The notes under the pieces are model-generated. The model was not told the DNA's origin. It ran no database searches and was given only the letters and a program-made list of their open reading frames with translations. Of a DNA stretch of 63,649 nucleotides, positions 32,568 through 40,971 are shown piece by piece. Numbering within the stretch: position 1 is the stretch's first letter; each line of letters starts with the position of its first letter. The stretch covers positions 1 to 63,649 of the forward strand of contig CADANN010000030.1 in NCBI GenBank assembly GCA_902789325.1, given 5' to 3'. The stretch is from an uncultured Spirochaetaceae bacterium (lineage in GTDB: Bacteria; Spirochaetota; Spirochaetia; Treponematales; Treponemataceae). The translations under genes and the position numbers were made by a program.

Positions 32568-33869
32568 ATGATTTATTTGCTTAATAACCCAACTGAAAAA
32601 ATGGAATCGTTAAAATTATCAAAGCAATTTAATTTTATGACTTTTAAAATGACTAGCTTTGACAAATACTATGAATCCTTAAAACATTCTAAAGATTTAA
32701 AAGAACGTAGTGATGATATTTTATTTCATTTAAATCAGCTTATGTACATATATATAAATAGTTCAGTTTTATTAAGATGGGTTGAAACTCCAACAGAAGA
32801 AATAAAGGTAAGCCTTTATAAAACTTTTTTTGAGCAAGAATCTATAAAAGAAATTGCATCTTATTATAATCACTTTTCTTCTAGCAGATATGAAGCCCTA
32901 GGCGAAAAAGTACAAAAAATTTTGTCCATAGACTTTGAAGAATATTCAAAAGAAATATCTGAATCATTTTCTAATATAAAACTTCCTCTTAAAGAAATAA
33001 AGGATACATGGCATAAGTTCCTGTATATAAAATACAATCTGTGTTTTTACATATTTACTTGCCTTTGGCAGTTTTTCCGAGTTTTTCCAGATTTCACTGA
33101 ATATCATAGTGTTGGAACTCTGGATTTAGAAAATGGTGAAAAAATTTATATACCAGATTTTATAGATTACACATTATATAAATCAAATATGCTAGGGCAG
33201 GAGAAGAGTAATCCACTTACACTAAAAGAAGTATTAAGAACCGCAGCCTCAGAATCCTTATTAAATTATATAAAATTGGCACAACTTTTTTATAATTCAA
33301 CAGATGAAAAAATGGCACAGATAGTTCAAAACTATTTCATTCAGAATAATTTGACAAATATGTTTAATAACAGTTTTAATCACTTTGAATTTACAAATGA
33401 AAGTTCAACAGATGAAGAATATGAAAATCCAAAAAGTTCAAATAAAGAACAATTTGAATACACTTTCTTGACAAGAGTTAGGAAAGTTATGTTTGAGGAA
33501 CTCTTACAAAATGAACATTTCCAAAATATCAATACTATTGTTCCTAGTTTTTATGATTATTGCTATCTTTTGATTAATTGTAATTATCTTGAATACAAAG
33601 ACAATTATTTACAAACTGTATTTTTTCAGAATGGGGAAAAAATCGAAAAGAAATTCCCAGATTATTATTTTTATCGTTTCCTTAATGATGAATCATTTGA
33701 TTTATATTTTCAAAAACAAACTATAAAAAATGATTATTCAATGTTAATTAAAGTTTCCATAAAAAATAACCGAAGCTGCGATGTTTATTCAGATGAATTT
33801 CAAACTTTTTTCCTAAACAAATATAAAGAACTTCAAGAAAACAAAAAAGCGTATGCAGAACGTATGTAG
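32568..33869 (+). CDS. Unknown 433-residue cargo protein
   Basis: I do not recognise this protein. It is soluble, strongly AT-rich and rich in Phe, Tyr, Asn and Lys, with mostly helical character. A segment KEIKDTWHKFLYIKYNLCFY then IFTCLWQFFRVF (about residues 143-175) is hydrophobic enough for a buried helix pair or one membrane span. No helicase, nuclease or HTH signature is visible. It has its own promoter (32510-32537), is bounded by a terminator before and a structured leader after, and is therefore an autonomous cargo gene. On an element that otherwise carries defence systems, a single-gene defence or accessory function is possible, but this is only inference from position. Confidence 0.7.
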   Translation: MIYLLNNPTEKMESLKLSKQFNFMTFKMTSFDKYYESLKHSKDLKERSDDILFHLNQLMYIYINSSVLLRWVETPTEEIKVSLYKTFFEQESIKEIASYYNHFSSSRYEALGEKVQKILSIDFEEYSKEISESFSNIKLPLKEIKDTWHKFLYIKYNLCFYIFTCLWQFFRVFPDFTEYHSVGTLDLENGEKIYIPDFIDYTLYKSNMLGQEKSNPLTLKEVLRTAASESLLNYIKLAQLFYNSTDEKMAQIVQNYFIQNNLTNMFNNSFNHFEFTNESSTDEEYENPKSSNKEQFEYTFLTRVRKVMFEELLQNEHFQNINTIVPSFYDYCYLLINCNYLEYKDNYLQTVFFQNGEKIEKKFPDYYFYRFLNDESFDLYFQKQTIKNDYSMLIKVSIKNNRSCDVYSDEFQTFFLNKYKELQENKKAYAERM

Positions 33870-33905
33870 AGCGTTTTAACTAATCTTTAATTTTCCCTTA
33901 TCATT

Positions 33906-33988
33906 CAGGTGAAAGCTTCTGAAAGCCGTTGGCTTTCTATACAGCATGCTAACATCACCTGAGTTCCCTATTCTAGATGCAGGAACTC
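33906..33988 (+). promoter_or_regulatory. Structured leader before the excisionase/replication operon
   Basis: Three stems are readable: CAGGTGA (33906-33912)/TCACCTG (33955-33961) enclosing GAAAGCC-gtt-GGCTTTC (33921-33937), and GAGTTCC (33961-33967)/GGAACTC (33982-33988). The last stem ends just before the SD AAAAGGAG of the gene at 34005. It could be an RNA switch, an antisense target or a protein site; I recognise no known riboswitch. Confidence 0.5.
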
Positions 33989-34004
33989 AAAAGGAGTTTC
34001 TGTC

Positions 34005-34229
34005 ATGAAACCAACAAACTATGCCATAACGGAGTGGCCCGAAAAGACATTATTCTCACGTCAGGAGACAGCGCAGATATTAGGAGTTGGATTATCGACT
34101 CTTGACTCGCTTATCTCTTATGACGACCTTCCACGCACTATTGTACACAAGAGAGTTCTCGTACACCGCAAAGATCTGGAAAACTACATTTCATCATGTA
34201 GAACATCGGTTTTCGGGGGGGCAAGATGA
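34005..34229 (+). CDS. Excisionase-like HTH protein
   Basis: A 74-residue protein with a MerR/Xis-type helix-turn-helix: LFSRQETAQILGVGLSTLDS (about residues 15-34), then the wing LPRTIVHKRVLVHRKDLENY. Such proteins bend DNA at att sites for excision or regulate the operon. It starts the second operon of the element (xis-like, YezD-like, RepA-like, DnaC-like) and overlaps the next gene by 4 bp (ATGA). SD AAAAGGAG is 9 bases before ATG. It could instead be a replication or transfer regulator, since it is distant from int. Confidence 0.8.
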   Translation: MKPTNYAITEWPEKTLFSRQETAQILGVGLSTLDSLISYDDLPRTIVHKRVLVHRKDLENYISSCRTSVFGGAR

Positions 34230-34417
34230 ACGAAGCATTATTAATCCAGATTATGAACGATATCAACAATGAGAACATTCGTTTTGGTACTTGCGAAATA
34301 AAATTTACATTCCATGACGGTAAAATTGTCTTTTACGAGATTAGATCTTGCAAAAGACGTAATATAGCCAATTCCAAGAATATAAGACAGGAGGGTAACT
34401 ATGGATTTGAAAGATAA
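34226..34417 (+). CDS. Small protein, YezD/DUF2292-like
   Basis: A 63-residue protein. IRFGTCEIKFTFHDGKIVFY (about residues 18-37) resembles the beta-hairpin core of YezD-like (DUF2292) small proteins, whose usual form is YGxVxIxxHDGKIVxIE. The function of that family is unknown. It overlaps both neighbours (4 bp upstream, 17 bp downstream), which supports a real, coupled gene rather than chance. The C-terminal 20 residues are basic (RSCKRRNIANSK) and may bind nucleic acid. Confidence 0.6.
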   Translation: MNEALLIQIMNDINNENIRFGTCEIKFTFHDGKIVFYEIRSCKRRNIANSKNIRQEGNYGFER

Positions 34418-34907
34418 CCCAGCATTGCCAAGTTACTACACAATTCTTCCCGCTTGTATTCGGCTGAATCCAAATATAATTCCAGGAGCGAAACTCCTGT
34501 GGAGCGATATTTCTGTTCTGTCGTTAAAAAATGGTTATTGCTATTCAACCAATGATTTCTTTGCCAGAATTTATGGAGTCAATATAAGAACCATTAATAT
34601 CTGGGTCAGAAATCTTAAAAAGCTTGAATTAGTAATAATCACACATTTTAAGAGTGGTAATGGAAATAAGGTAATACGACATATTAGGCCTAATACATCC
34701 CATCCAGATTTAGCTGTTTTTTTCGCGAAGGAAGGAAAAAAAATGCTTGCTAGCTATGAAAAAAATGCGCAATTGTCCCATGAAAAAAACTGCGCAGAGA
34801 ATACTACAAGGGAAAGTAATACAAGATTAAAAAAGGGTATCCCCCTTACTGAATTGACTGCAGTAGATACTGTCACTGATTCAGAACTGGAAAATTGCTT
34901 TTTTTAG
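34401..34907 (+). CDS. Replication-initiator-like HTH protein
   Basis: A 168-residue protein. The N-terminal 100 residues (SYYTILPACIRLNPNIIPGA, KLLWSDISVLSLKNGYCYST, then NIRTINIWVRNLKKLELV) match the helix-turn-helix domain seen in plasmid and ICE replication proteins of the RepA N-terminal/DnaD-like type. The C-terminal tail is short and charged. With the DnaC-like ATPase directly downstream (10 bp) it probably forms an initiator plus helicase-loader pair acting on the excised circle. RBS AGGAGG. The start overlaps the previous gene by 17 bp. Confidence 0.75.
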   Translation: MDLKDNPALPSYYTILPACIRLNPNIIPGAKLLWSDISVLSLKNGYCYSTNDFFARIYGVNIRTINIWVRNLKKLELVIITHFKSGNGNKVIRHIRPNTSHPDLAVFFAKEGKKMLASYEKNAQLSHEKNCAENTTRESNTRLKKGIPLTELTAVDTVTDSELENCFF

Positions 34908-34917
34908 GAGGCGCATT

Positions 34918-35616
34918 ATGGAACACGAGATTAAGAATATAGACTTCTGTAGCATTCTCGATCGTTTACCGAATGAATATTCGCCCGAAAAAGAGGCCAT
35001 GCTGCGAAGACTTGAGGAAGAAGAAAAACTTGACGTAATCCGAAAACGGCTTAGTTATTATCGTTCAAAGGAAAGTGGAGTTCCTAGATTTCTTTGGAAT
35101 GATTCACTTGAGACATATCATCCAAGAACAGAAGCAGAGAAATCGAATTATGAAAAGGTTTTGTCTTTTGTAAATGATGATGATAATCATAAGACCTTAA
35201 TTCTGTCAGGTAATTGTGGTACCGGAAAATCTCATTTAGGCGCAGGCATAATTCATTCTTTAGGAGGAAAAATGATAGATTCAGACACTCTCCTTCTTCT
35301 GGTTGAATCAGGGGACAACTTTAAGTCATCAGAGAACAAACTTGAAATTCTTTCAAGATTTTCGAATTACAATATGCTCGTAATCGATGAAATTGGAAGA
35401 ACCATGGATTCTGTCAAAGAAAAAGGATACCTGTCGTACATTCTCCGTAATAGATACAACAATCGCCTTCCAACAGTCCTGATTTCAAATCTCGCTAAAA
35501 AAGAATTGATTAAATTCTTTGGGGAAGCAATTTATGACAGACTGAAGGAAACTTGTATTTATCTTGAATTCACAGGTGAAAGTTATAGACCAAACAAGCG
35601 CGATATAACCTTGTAA
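34918..35616 (+). CDS. DnaC-like AAA+ ATPase (helicase loader type)
   Basis: A 232-residue ATPase. LILSGNCGTGKSHLGAGIIH (about residues 98-117) is Walker A. NMLVIDEIGRTMDS (about residues 154-167) is Walker B with the DE pair. TVLISNLAKKEL is sensor 1, with the Asn of the DnaC/IstB group, and YDRLKETCIYLEF includes the Arg-finger region. No transposase gene of the IstA type is adjacent, so DnaC-like loading of the replicative helicase is favoured over IstB. It follows the RepA-like gene by 10 bp with SD AGGAGG. Confidence 0.88.
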   Translation: MEHEIKNIDFCSILDRLPNEYSPEKEAMLRRLEEEEKLDVIRKRLSYYRSKESGVPRFLWNDSLETYHPRTEAEKSNYEKVLSFVNDDDNHKTLILSGNCGTGKSHLGAGIIHSLGGKMIDSDTLLLLVESGDNFKSSENKLEILSRFSNYNMLVIDEIGRTMDSVKEKGYLSYILRNRYNNRLPTVLISNLAKKELIKFFGEAIYDRLKETCIYLEFTGESYRPNKRDITL

Positions 35617-35628
35617 TTATTACATTCT

Positions 35629-35666
35629 CAGAATCATTTTGTGTCCGGCCGGACAAGATGATTCTG
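35629..35666 (+). promoter_or_regulatory. Nested palindrome upstream of the second ParB-like gene
   Basis: CAGAATCAT (35629-35637) and ATGATTCTG (35658-35666) surround the perfect palindrome GTCCGGCCGGAC (35643-35654). It may be an operator or a parS-like site for the ParB-like protein encoded 24 bp downstream, or a terminator of the rep operon (no T-run). Confidence 0.55.
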
Positions 35667-35689
35667 TGATCTTATAGGAGAAACAACAT

Positions 35690-36433
35690 ATGAAATTTTT
35701 CAATAAAAAAATTAGCACTTCATTCGAAACTGCTAAACAGAATATTCAGAACAAGTTCGATTCTGAAAGAATACAGATGGTTGAAATCTCAAAACTTAAG
35801 TTTGATAAAGATTTCAAGGAATTATTTGCGCAGGAGCCTGAAAAGGTTGAACGCATAGCGCATGATATGAAAGAGCATGGGTTTGATAAGTCACAGCCAA
35901 TCATTGCAACAAAAGACGGTTCTATTCTGGATGGCAATTCCAGGTTTATGGCTGCAAATCAGATAGGAATAAAATATGTTCCTGTTGTTTATAAAGATTT
36001 TGCAGATAAAAACGAAGCTTTGAAGTATGAACTTCACTTGCAGCTGGATCGTAGGAACCTTAGCGATGCAGAAGTTTTTGTGATGTTCAAAAAGCTGGAA
36101 GAAATGAAGCAGACTGCAAAATCAGAAGGTAAATCTACAGAAGATTTTACAGATGTAAAACTTGCCGAGCAGCTTAAGAAATCTGAACGTCAGGTTCAGA
36201 AGATGCGAGAGATTTCAAAAAAGGCCGATGAACAGACTTTAGATAAAGTTGCTTCTGGAGAACTTACAATCAACCAGGCATATTCGGTAGTCAAAGAATT
36301 CAAACATCTCAAAAACCTTAAAACCTATTCTCATTCTTCTATTATTAAGGCTGAATTTAACAAAGGGGTAAAGTTTGCTTTAGACGAACTTGCTAAAGGC
36401 AATACCGCAGAAGAAATTCTTGCAGCATTGTAA
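35690..36433 (+). CDS. ParB/Spo0J-like nuclease-domain protein (copy 2)
   Basis: A 247-residue paralogue of the protein at 30703 with the same order: ParB fold (VEISKLKFDKDFKELF, HGFDKSQPIIA, DGNSRFMAANQIG), HTH-like (AEQLKKSERQVQKMREISKK), helical tail ending DELAKGNTAEEILAAL. The ParB box has Asn in GNSR where copy 1 has His in GHSR, so the two may differ in nucleotide (CTP) binding or activity. The nested palindrome just upstream is a candidate binding site. The gene precedes the relaxase by 13 bp and so may belong to a mobilisation operon. Confidence 0.85.
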   Translation: MKFFNKKISTSFETAKQNIQNKFDSERIQMVEISKLKFDKDFKELFAQEPEKVERIAHDMKEHGFDKSQPIIATKDGSILDGNSRFMAANQIGIKYVPVVYKDFADKNEALKYELHLQLDRRNLSDAEVFVMFKKLEEMKQTAKSEGKSTEDFTDVKLAEQLKKSERQVQKMREISKKADEQTLDKVASGELTINQAYSVVKEFKHLKNLKTYSHSSIIKAEFNKGVKFALDELAKGNTAEEILAAL

Positions 36434-36446
36434 CAGGGAGTAGCTC

Positions 36447-37913
36447 ATGGAAAATGAAGATTTAACTTTAGAATTCATGGGCTACAAGGCAATGTGCCAT
36501 TGTAGACCTATAATTCAGCGTTTACACAATAAGCGTGACCCAAAAATCGTAGGCTCAGAAAAGCATATCGACCTTTCGAGACCTCATGAAACAATTCTTG
36601 ATTGTGGCTCTTTGGATAAGTGCTATAGGCAGCTTTTCGACGAAGCAAGAGAAAAATACAATGCGATGCAGAAGCGAAAAGACCGTCGGATTGAAAATTA
36701 TCTGGAAACAATTCTTAACGACAAACGTCAGGGAAAACACAAAAACGCAAAAGCTGATGGAAGCCGTAAGCCCGCTTATGAAATGATTCTTCAGCTGGGG
36801 AACAGAGACAACAGACCAGATGATGAAATAGCTTCCATGGTATTAAAGGATTTTTGCAATTTCCTGATTGAAAACTATCCTAACATTGTTCCAATCGGGA
36901 TTTATCTTCACAACGATGAATTTTCAATTGATGAAGAAACTCATCAGAAAGTTTTTAGCCCGGTACATATCCATTTTGATTATGTGTACGTTGCTCATCT
37001 TGGTAAATCACTTAAAACTGGAATGGAATTGCAATGTTCCATGTCAGGTGCATTAGCCGAAATGGGATTTGTTACTGCGAAAGGTAAAGGAACCGCACAG
37101 CAGCAGTTTGAAGAAGCTGTCCGTCATGCTTTACAGGATTTTGCGGAAGAACGCGGAATCAAAATAGACAGAACTCCTGGTGAAAAACATTCACACAAAG
37201 CAAAGCCTGTGTATCAGCAGATGAAAGAGAACGAAAAGAAAGAGAAAAAACTTTCACAGAAAGAACAGCAGCTTGAACAGGATAGAACTGATTTAGATAA
37301 GAATATTGAATCCTTTAATCAGAAATCTGAACAGCTGGAAAAAGATATTCAGGCAAATACTGTTAAATCTTTGGATTTGTTTAACAAGGAAAATCAGCTT
37401 TCCGAAAAGCAGAAAGAACTTGATGAGCAGAAAAAAGAAATTGCCCAGAACTCTAAAAATCTTGAATTAGAGCAGAACGACTTAGAGCGTGATAAAAGTC
37501 TGTTTAAAACTTCATCACAAAAAGTTGGCGCTTACAATCAGATTTGGGATGAAGTTGAACGAAAAAACATGTCTATTGATTCTGAAATCAGCACATTTAA
37601 AAACAATCGTTTTGAAGACTTTACTTCCAGATTCAATAAATTTGTTGGAAATGTGAAAAAGATTGTTACTGCAATTACAACAGAATTGAACTGGTACAAA
37701 GCTGCATTCAAAGATTTTTGGCATAAAACTCCAAGGGACTTCAGAAATCTTGCGGATGAAATGGACAGAAACAAATGTGAAGACTTTTCTGATTACAATA
37801 AAAAGTTTTATAACGGGGAATTGGATTATCAGATTCGGGAAAAGAATCAGATACATCAGCAGCACATCATTCGTCAGAAAAAGATTAATGATGCTTATGA
37901 GTGGAATAGATAG
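36447..37913 (+). CDS. MobV/Pre-type relaxase
   Basis: A 488-residue mobilisation protein. Residues about 1-250 form the relaxase domain. An N-terminal CRPIIQRLHNKRDP region is followed by YLHNDEFSIDEETHQ and FSPVHIHFDYVYVAH (about residues 157-188), the HxDE and PHxH metal-binding motifs of the Pre/MobV family; here the site reads HND-E then VHIHFD. The C-terminal half (about 250-400) is a long Gln/Glu/Lys coiled coil, common in MobV for dimerisation or accessory binding. It nicks oriT and pilots the strand into a recipient using a helper conjugation system. No secretion genes are present. Confidence 0.88.
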   Translation: MENEDLTLEFMGYKAMCHCRPIIQRLHNKRDPKIVGSEKHIDLSRPHETILDCGSLDKCYRQLFDEAREKYNAMQKRKDRRIENYLETILNDKRQGKHKNAKADGSRKPAYEMILQLGNRDNRPDDEIASMVLKDFCNFLIENYPNIVPIGIYLHNDEFSIDEETHQKVFSPVHIHFDYVYVAHLGKSLKTGMELQCSMSGALAEMGFVTAKGKGTAQQQFEEAVRHALQDFAEERGIKIDRTPGEKHSHKAKPVYQQMKENEKKEKKLSQKEQQLEQDRTDLDKNIESFNQKSEQLEKDIQANTVKSLDLFNKENQLSEKQKELDEQKKEIAQNSKNLELEQNDLERDKSLFKTSSQKVGAYNQIWDEVERKNMSIDSEISTFKNNRFEDFTSRFNKFVGNVKKIVTAITTELNWYKAAFKDFWHKTPRDFRNLADEMDRNKCEDFSDYNKKFYNGELDYQIREKNQIHQQHIIRQKKINDAYEWNR

Positions 37914-37922
37914 GAGGTTTTT

Positions 37923-38168
37923 ATGGAATTAGTAACAGATGAAAAAATCAGATTGAAAGTGTTACGCTCTACATTAAGGGGTGATGGTTTCAAACTTGAT
38001 TCTTGGGTTCGGTGTATTCATTGTGGCGGAGTTTTTCAGGGAAAAGAAATGCGAGTCTTCAATAAAGGGGATGATTACTTGATTTATTGCTATTATCCAG
38101 AATGTAGTGGCTCTATTATTGATATAGTAGATGCCGATGATGAGGATTTTGCATCTATGTTCTGGTAA
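37923..38168 (+). CDS. Small CxxC zinc-ribbon-like protein
   Basis: An 81-residue protein with two Cys pairs, VRCIHCGGVF (about residues 30-39) and YCYYPECSGSIID (about residues 60-72), spaced as in a zinc ribbon. The acidic C-terminus (VDADDEDFASMFW) may contact a partner. It follows the relaxase by 9 bp with SD TAGGAGG and is probably co-translated with it, so an accessory role in mobilisation is possible. I do not recognise the family. Confidence 0.65.
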   Translation: MELVTDEKIRLKVLRSTLRGDGFKLDSWVRCIHCGGVFQGKEMRVFNKGDDYLIYCYYPECSGSIIDIVDADDEDFASMFW

Positions 38169-38180
38169 ATACCCTGCTTC

Positions 38181-38502
38181 GCAACGTTGCGGATTCCTTT
38201 TGGAATCCGTATTACACCACAATTTGGCTTGCCAAACTGGGTGTACCCCACACTGAAAATGTCATACCAACTGCGTGGTATAACATTTTCAGTCCGGGGC
38301 CCCAAACCGTATCGTCGGTTTATCTCTCTTAGAGGCGTTTCGTCGCCTCTCGAAAAATCCCGCAACATTGCGCCCCCAGTCATGAAAGCCAGTCCTACTC
38401 GGACAAAATGGCTTTCAGACAAAGTGGTGGCTTATGCTTCGGTCTTTTTCTCACTCCCCCGCCCAGTGTTTCGCCACTGGAGGACGACCAAGCTGGGCTT
38501 GG
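38181..38502 (+). repeat. Array of about eight hairpins: candidate oriT/ssDNA origin or structured RNA
   Basis: This fills most of the 387-bp gap between the zinc-ribbon gene and hsdR. Stems are GCAACGTTGC (38181); GGATTCC/GGAATCC (38191-38208); ACACC..TTTGG/CCAAA..GGGTGT (38215-38244); a 42-nt hairpin with 17 pairs and one mismatch (38252-38293); AAACCG/CGGTTT (38304-38321); AGAGGCG/CGCCTCT (38331-38350); TGAAAGCC..GTCC/GGAC..GGCTTTCA (38383-38417); CCAGTG/CACTGG (38463-38480); CCAAG/CTTGG (38488-38502). Several loops are TTTCGT, TATCGT or TTTCGC. It is richer in GC than its neighbours and no coding signal is credible. It directly follows the mobilisation genes. Confidence 0.7.
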
Positions 38503-38543
38503 ATTTTTCGAAATCTCTTATATAAAATAACTGTTATTCGTGT

Positions 38544-38549
38544 TATAAT
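38544..38549 (+). promoter_or_regulatory. -10 element of the R-M operon, suggesting a near-leaderless mRNA
   Basis: TATAAT ends 6 bp before the hsdR ATG (38556) and no SD is present. If used, transcription would start at or next to the start codon. No good -35 is seen. Confidence 0.4.
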
Positions 38550-38555
38550 TATACT

Positions 38556-40955
38556 ATGACACCCATAGATGATATCGATGAACAAACACGAAACGAAGAA
38601 AATACTAAACTAAAATTCATTACTCCAGAATTGATTAAAAAGTGGTCTGCCGAAGGTGACCAAATTATTATGGAGTACGGTAAGACAGCCTTTACAGATG
38701 GTCAGATTCTTGTTGACTCAGACGGTACTGTTACTCGTGGCGAAAGAAAAAAAGTCGATTATCTTTTACTTTATAAATATAATCTTCCTTTGGCATTAGT
38801 TGAAGCAAAGGGTATTGATCATGATGTTCATGATGGTGTCAGCCAAGCAATTGAATATGCAAAACTTTTAGACGTTCCTTTTGCTTATGCTAGTAACGGC
38901 AAATGTTTCCATGAAGAAGATATGGATTTAGGAACAAACCGGGAATTCCCAATGAATGAATTCCCAACTTCAGATGAACTTTGGGAAAGATACAAGAAAA
39001 ATAACAATATTACCGACGAACAGAATTCCTTAATTACAGTTCCTTATTATCAAGGCGCAGATGGAAGAAAACCTCGATATTATCAGCGTAATGCAATTAA
39101 CCGTTGTATTGATAGAATTGCAAAAGGTCAACAGCGGCTTCTCCTTGTTATGGCAACTGGAACAGGTAAAACATTTGTTGCTATGCAGATAATCTATCGT
39201 CTTTATGAAGCTGGAAAAAAGAAAAAAATTCTTTTCCTTGTAGACCGAACATCTCTTGCAGCCCAGACTTTTGATGATTTTACAGCCTTCCATAAAATGA
39301 ACAATATGGTTCGTATCGGCGAGCATATAAATCTTAGAACAGAAGACGATGTAAAAAAGCTTTCAAGTTATGAAGTGTTTATTTCTCTTTATCAGCAGCT
39401 TAAATCTGGTCGTTCAGACGAGGAAGATGATATAGATTCTGATGAAGAACAAATTGCGGATAAAGACTATTATAAACTGCTTCCTTCCAACTTCTTCGAT
39501 CTTATCGTAGTCGATGAATGTCATCGTGGTTCCTTAAATGAAGAAAAAAGCTGGCATGAAATGCTTGAGTACTTTGGAAGTGCCACACAAATTGGTTTAA
39601 CTGCAACACCTAAGCAAACAAACTCTGGTTCTAATCTTGAATATTTTGGAGAACCTGTTTATACATATTCGCTCAAGCAGGGGATTGCAGATGGATTCCT
39701 TTCTCCGTATGTTGTTATGGCTCATGAACTTGATATTGATAGAGATGGATATAAACCTAAGAAAGGTGAAAAAGATATACATGGAAAACCTCTAGAAGAT
39801 CGAGTTTATCAGATGCCAGAATTTGATCGTAAGTTAATTATTGATGAACGTAGAAAACTCGTAGCCACAAAGATTACAGAATTCTTAAAAGAACACGATA
39901 GATTTACAAAAACAATAGTATTCTGCGAAACAGAAGAACATGCAGGTGCTATGCGTGATTATCTTGCAAATGAAAATGCTGATTTAATGAAAGAAAGTAA
40001 TCAGCGTTATGTAATGCGAATTACTGCAAATGACCAGGCAGGAAAAGATCAGATTAAAAACTTTTCTTCTACAAGTCAGAAATATCCTGTAATTGCTGTT
40101 ACAAGCAAACTTCTTTCAACTGGCGTTGATACAAAAACAGTAGGACTTATTGTTCTTGATAAAACAATTGGTTCAATGACAGAGTTCAAGCAGACAATTG
40201 GACGTGGTACTCGTATAGTTGAAAAATATCAATTTGAAAACGAAACCGAAGAACGAACAAAAACACATTTTGTTATCATGGATTTCAGAAAGAATTATTT
40301 AAAGTTTGATGATTCAGACTTTGATGGTGTTGTCGATGTTGTTCCCGGAGGAACGGCTGTTCCTCTTATCACAAAAAAGAAAAGAAAACGTGAGATATTT
40401 AGAATTAAAGGTGTTGATGTTGAACTTGTAGATACATCAATTAGATATCTTGATACTAATATGAATCTTGTAAAAGAGGAATCTGTTGAAAGTTGTGTTA
40501 AGAAAAATATTGAAGACTTTTTTCCAAGTTTCGATGATTTTTATAATACATGGAAAGACCTAGATTCTTCTGAAGCTGAAGACGGTCTGTTGATGGATTT
40601 ATTGATTAGTGAAAAAGTTGTTGCAAAACTCAGGGAAATAGTAGGTAAAGAAGTTGATTTGTTCGATCTTGTCTGCCATTTTGGATATGGAAAACCAATT
40701 GTTTCAAAACAGGAACGGGTTGATAAAGCAAGAAGCCTAATAAGTCATTTAAACGACGAACAGCAGAAAATCATGAATCTTGTACTTGATTTGTATAAAG
40801 AAACAGATTTTTCAAGCCTTAAAACAATCGACATTTTCGGGATGCCATACTTCCAACAGAATGGCTACAGTTATAAAACTGCAGTAAAAACTCTTGGTGG
40901 AGAAGCAGCCTACGAAGCAATTATTCTTGAGATAGAAAAAGAACTTTATAAATAA
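38556..40955 (+). CDS. hsdR: Type I restriction endonuclease, R subunit (EcoEI-type)
   Basis: A 799-residue motor nuclease. An N-terminal PD-(D/E)xK nuclease (KKVDYLLLYKYNLPLALVEA then KG, about residues 68-90) is followed by SF2 translocase motifs: MATGTGKTFVAMQI (Walker A, about 203), FLVDRTSLAAQ, VVDECHRGSLN (DECH), LTATPKQT, and QTIGRGTRI (motif VI, about 548). The C-terminal part binds the methylase. The short length fits EcoEI-like HsdR rather than the longer EcoKI or EcoR124 forms. It cuts unmodified DNA after translocation. The start has no SD and a -10 box only 6 bp upstream, so it may be leaderless. The order is R-M-S. Confidence 0.95.
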   Translation: MTPIDDIDEQTRNEENTKLKFITPELIKKWSAEGDQIIMEYGKTAFTDGQILVDSDGTVTRGERKKVDYLLLYKYNLPLALVEAKGIDHDVHDGVSQAIEYAKLLDVPFAYASNGKCFHEEDMDLGTNREFPMNEFPTSDELWERYKKNNNITDEQNSLITVPYYQGADGRKPRYYQRNAINRCIDRIAKGQQRLLLVMATGTGKTFVAMQIIYRLYEAGKKKKILFLVDRTSLAAQTFDDFTAFHKMNNMVRIGEHINLRTEDDVKKLSSYEVFISLYQQLKSGRSDEEDDIDSDEEQIADKDYYKLLPSNFFDLIVVDECHRGSLNEEKSWHEMLEYFGSATQIGLTATPKQTNSGSNLEYFGEPVYTYSLKQGIADGFLSPYVVMAHELDIDRDGYKPKKGEKDIHGKPLEDRVYQMPEFDRKLIIDERRKLVATKITEFLKEHDRFTKTIVFCETEEHAGAMRDYLANENADLMKESNQRYVMRITANDQAGKDQIKNFSSTSQKYPVIAVTSKLLSTGVDTKTVGLIVLDKTIGSMTEFKQTIGRGTRIVEKYQFENETEERTKTHFVIMDFRKNYLKFDDSDFDGVVDVVPGGTAVPLITKKKRKREIFRIKGVDVELVDTSIRYLDTNMNLVKEESVESCVKKNIEDFFPSFDDFYNTWKDLDSSEAEDGLLMDLLISEKVVAKLREIVGKEVDLFDLVCHFGYGKPIVSKQERVDKARSLISHLNDEQQKIMNLVLDLYKETDFSSLKTIDIFGMPYFQQNGYSYKTAVKTLGGEAAYEAIILEIEKELYK

Positions 40956-40971
40956 TTATGGTGGGAAATAA

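Noticed and set aside
34918..35616. IstB transposition helper of an IS21-type element
   Set aside because: No IstA transposase or IS ends nearby, and the gene sits in a RepA-like/relaxase context.
38181..38502. Hairpin array as a retron msr-msd or diversity-generating element
   Set aside because: No reverse transcriptase gene anywhere in the window.
38187..38525. 112-codon open frame (plus strand) and a 109-codon frame on the minus strand over the hairpin array
   Set aside because: No ribosome site, composition follows the palindromes, and both strands are open because of the repeat structure; treated as non-coding.
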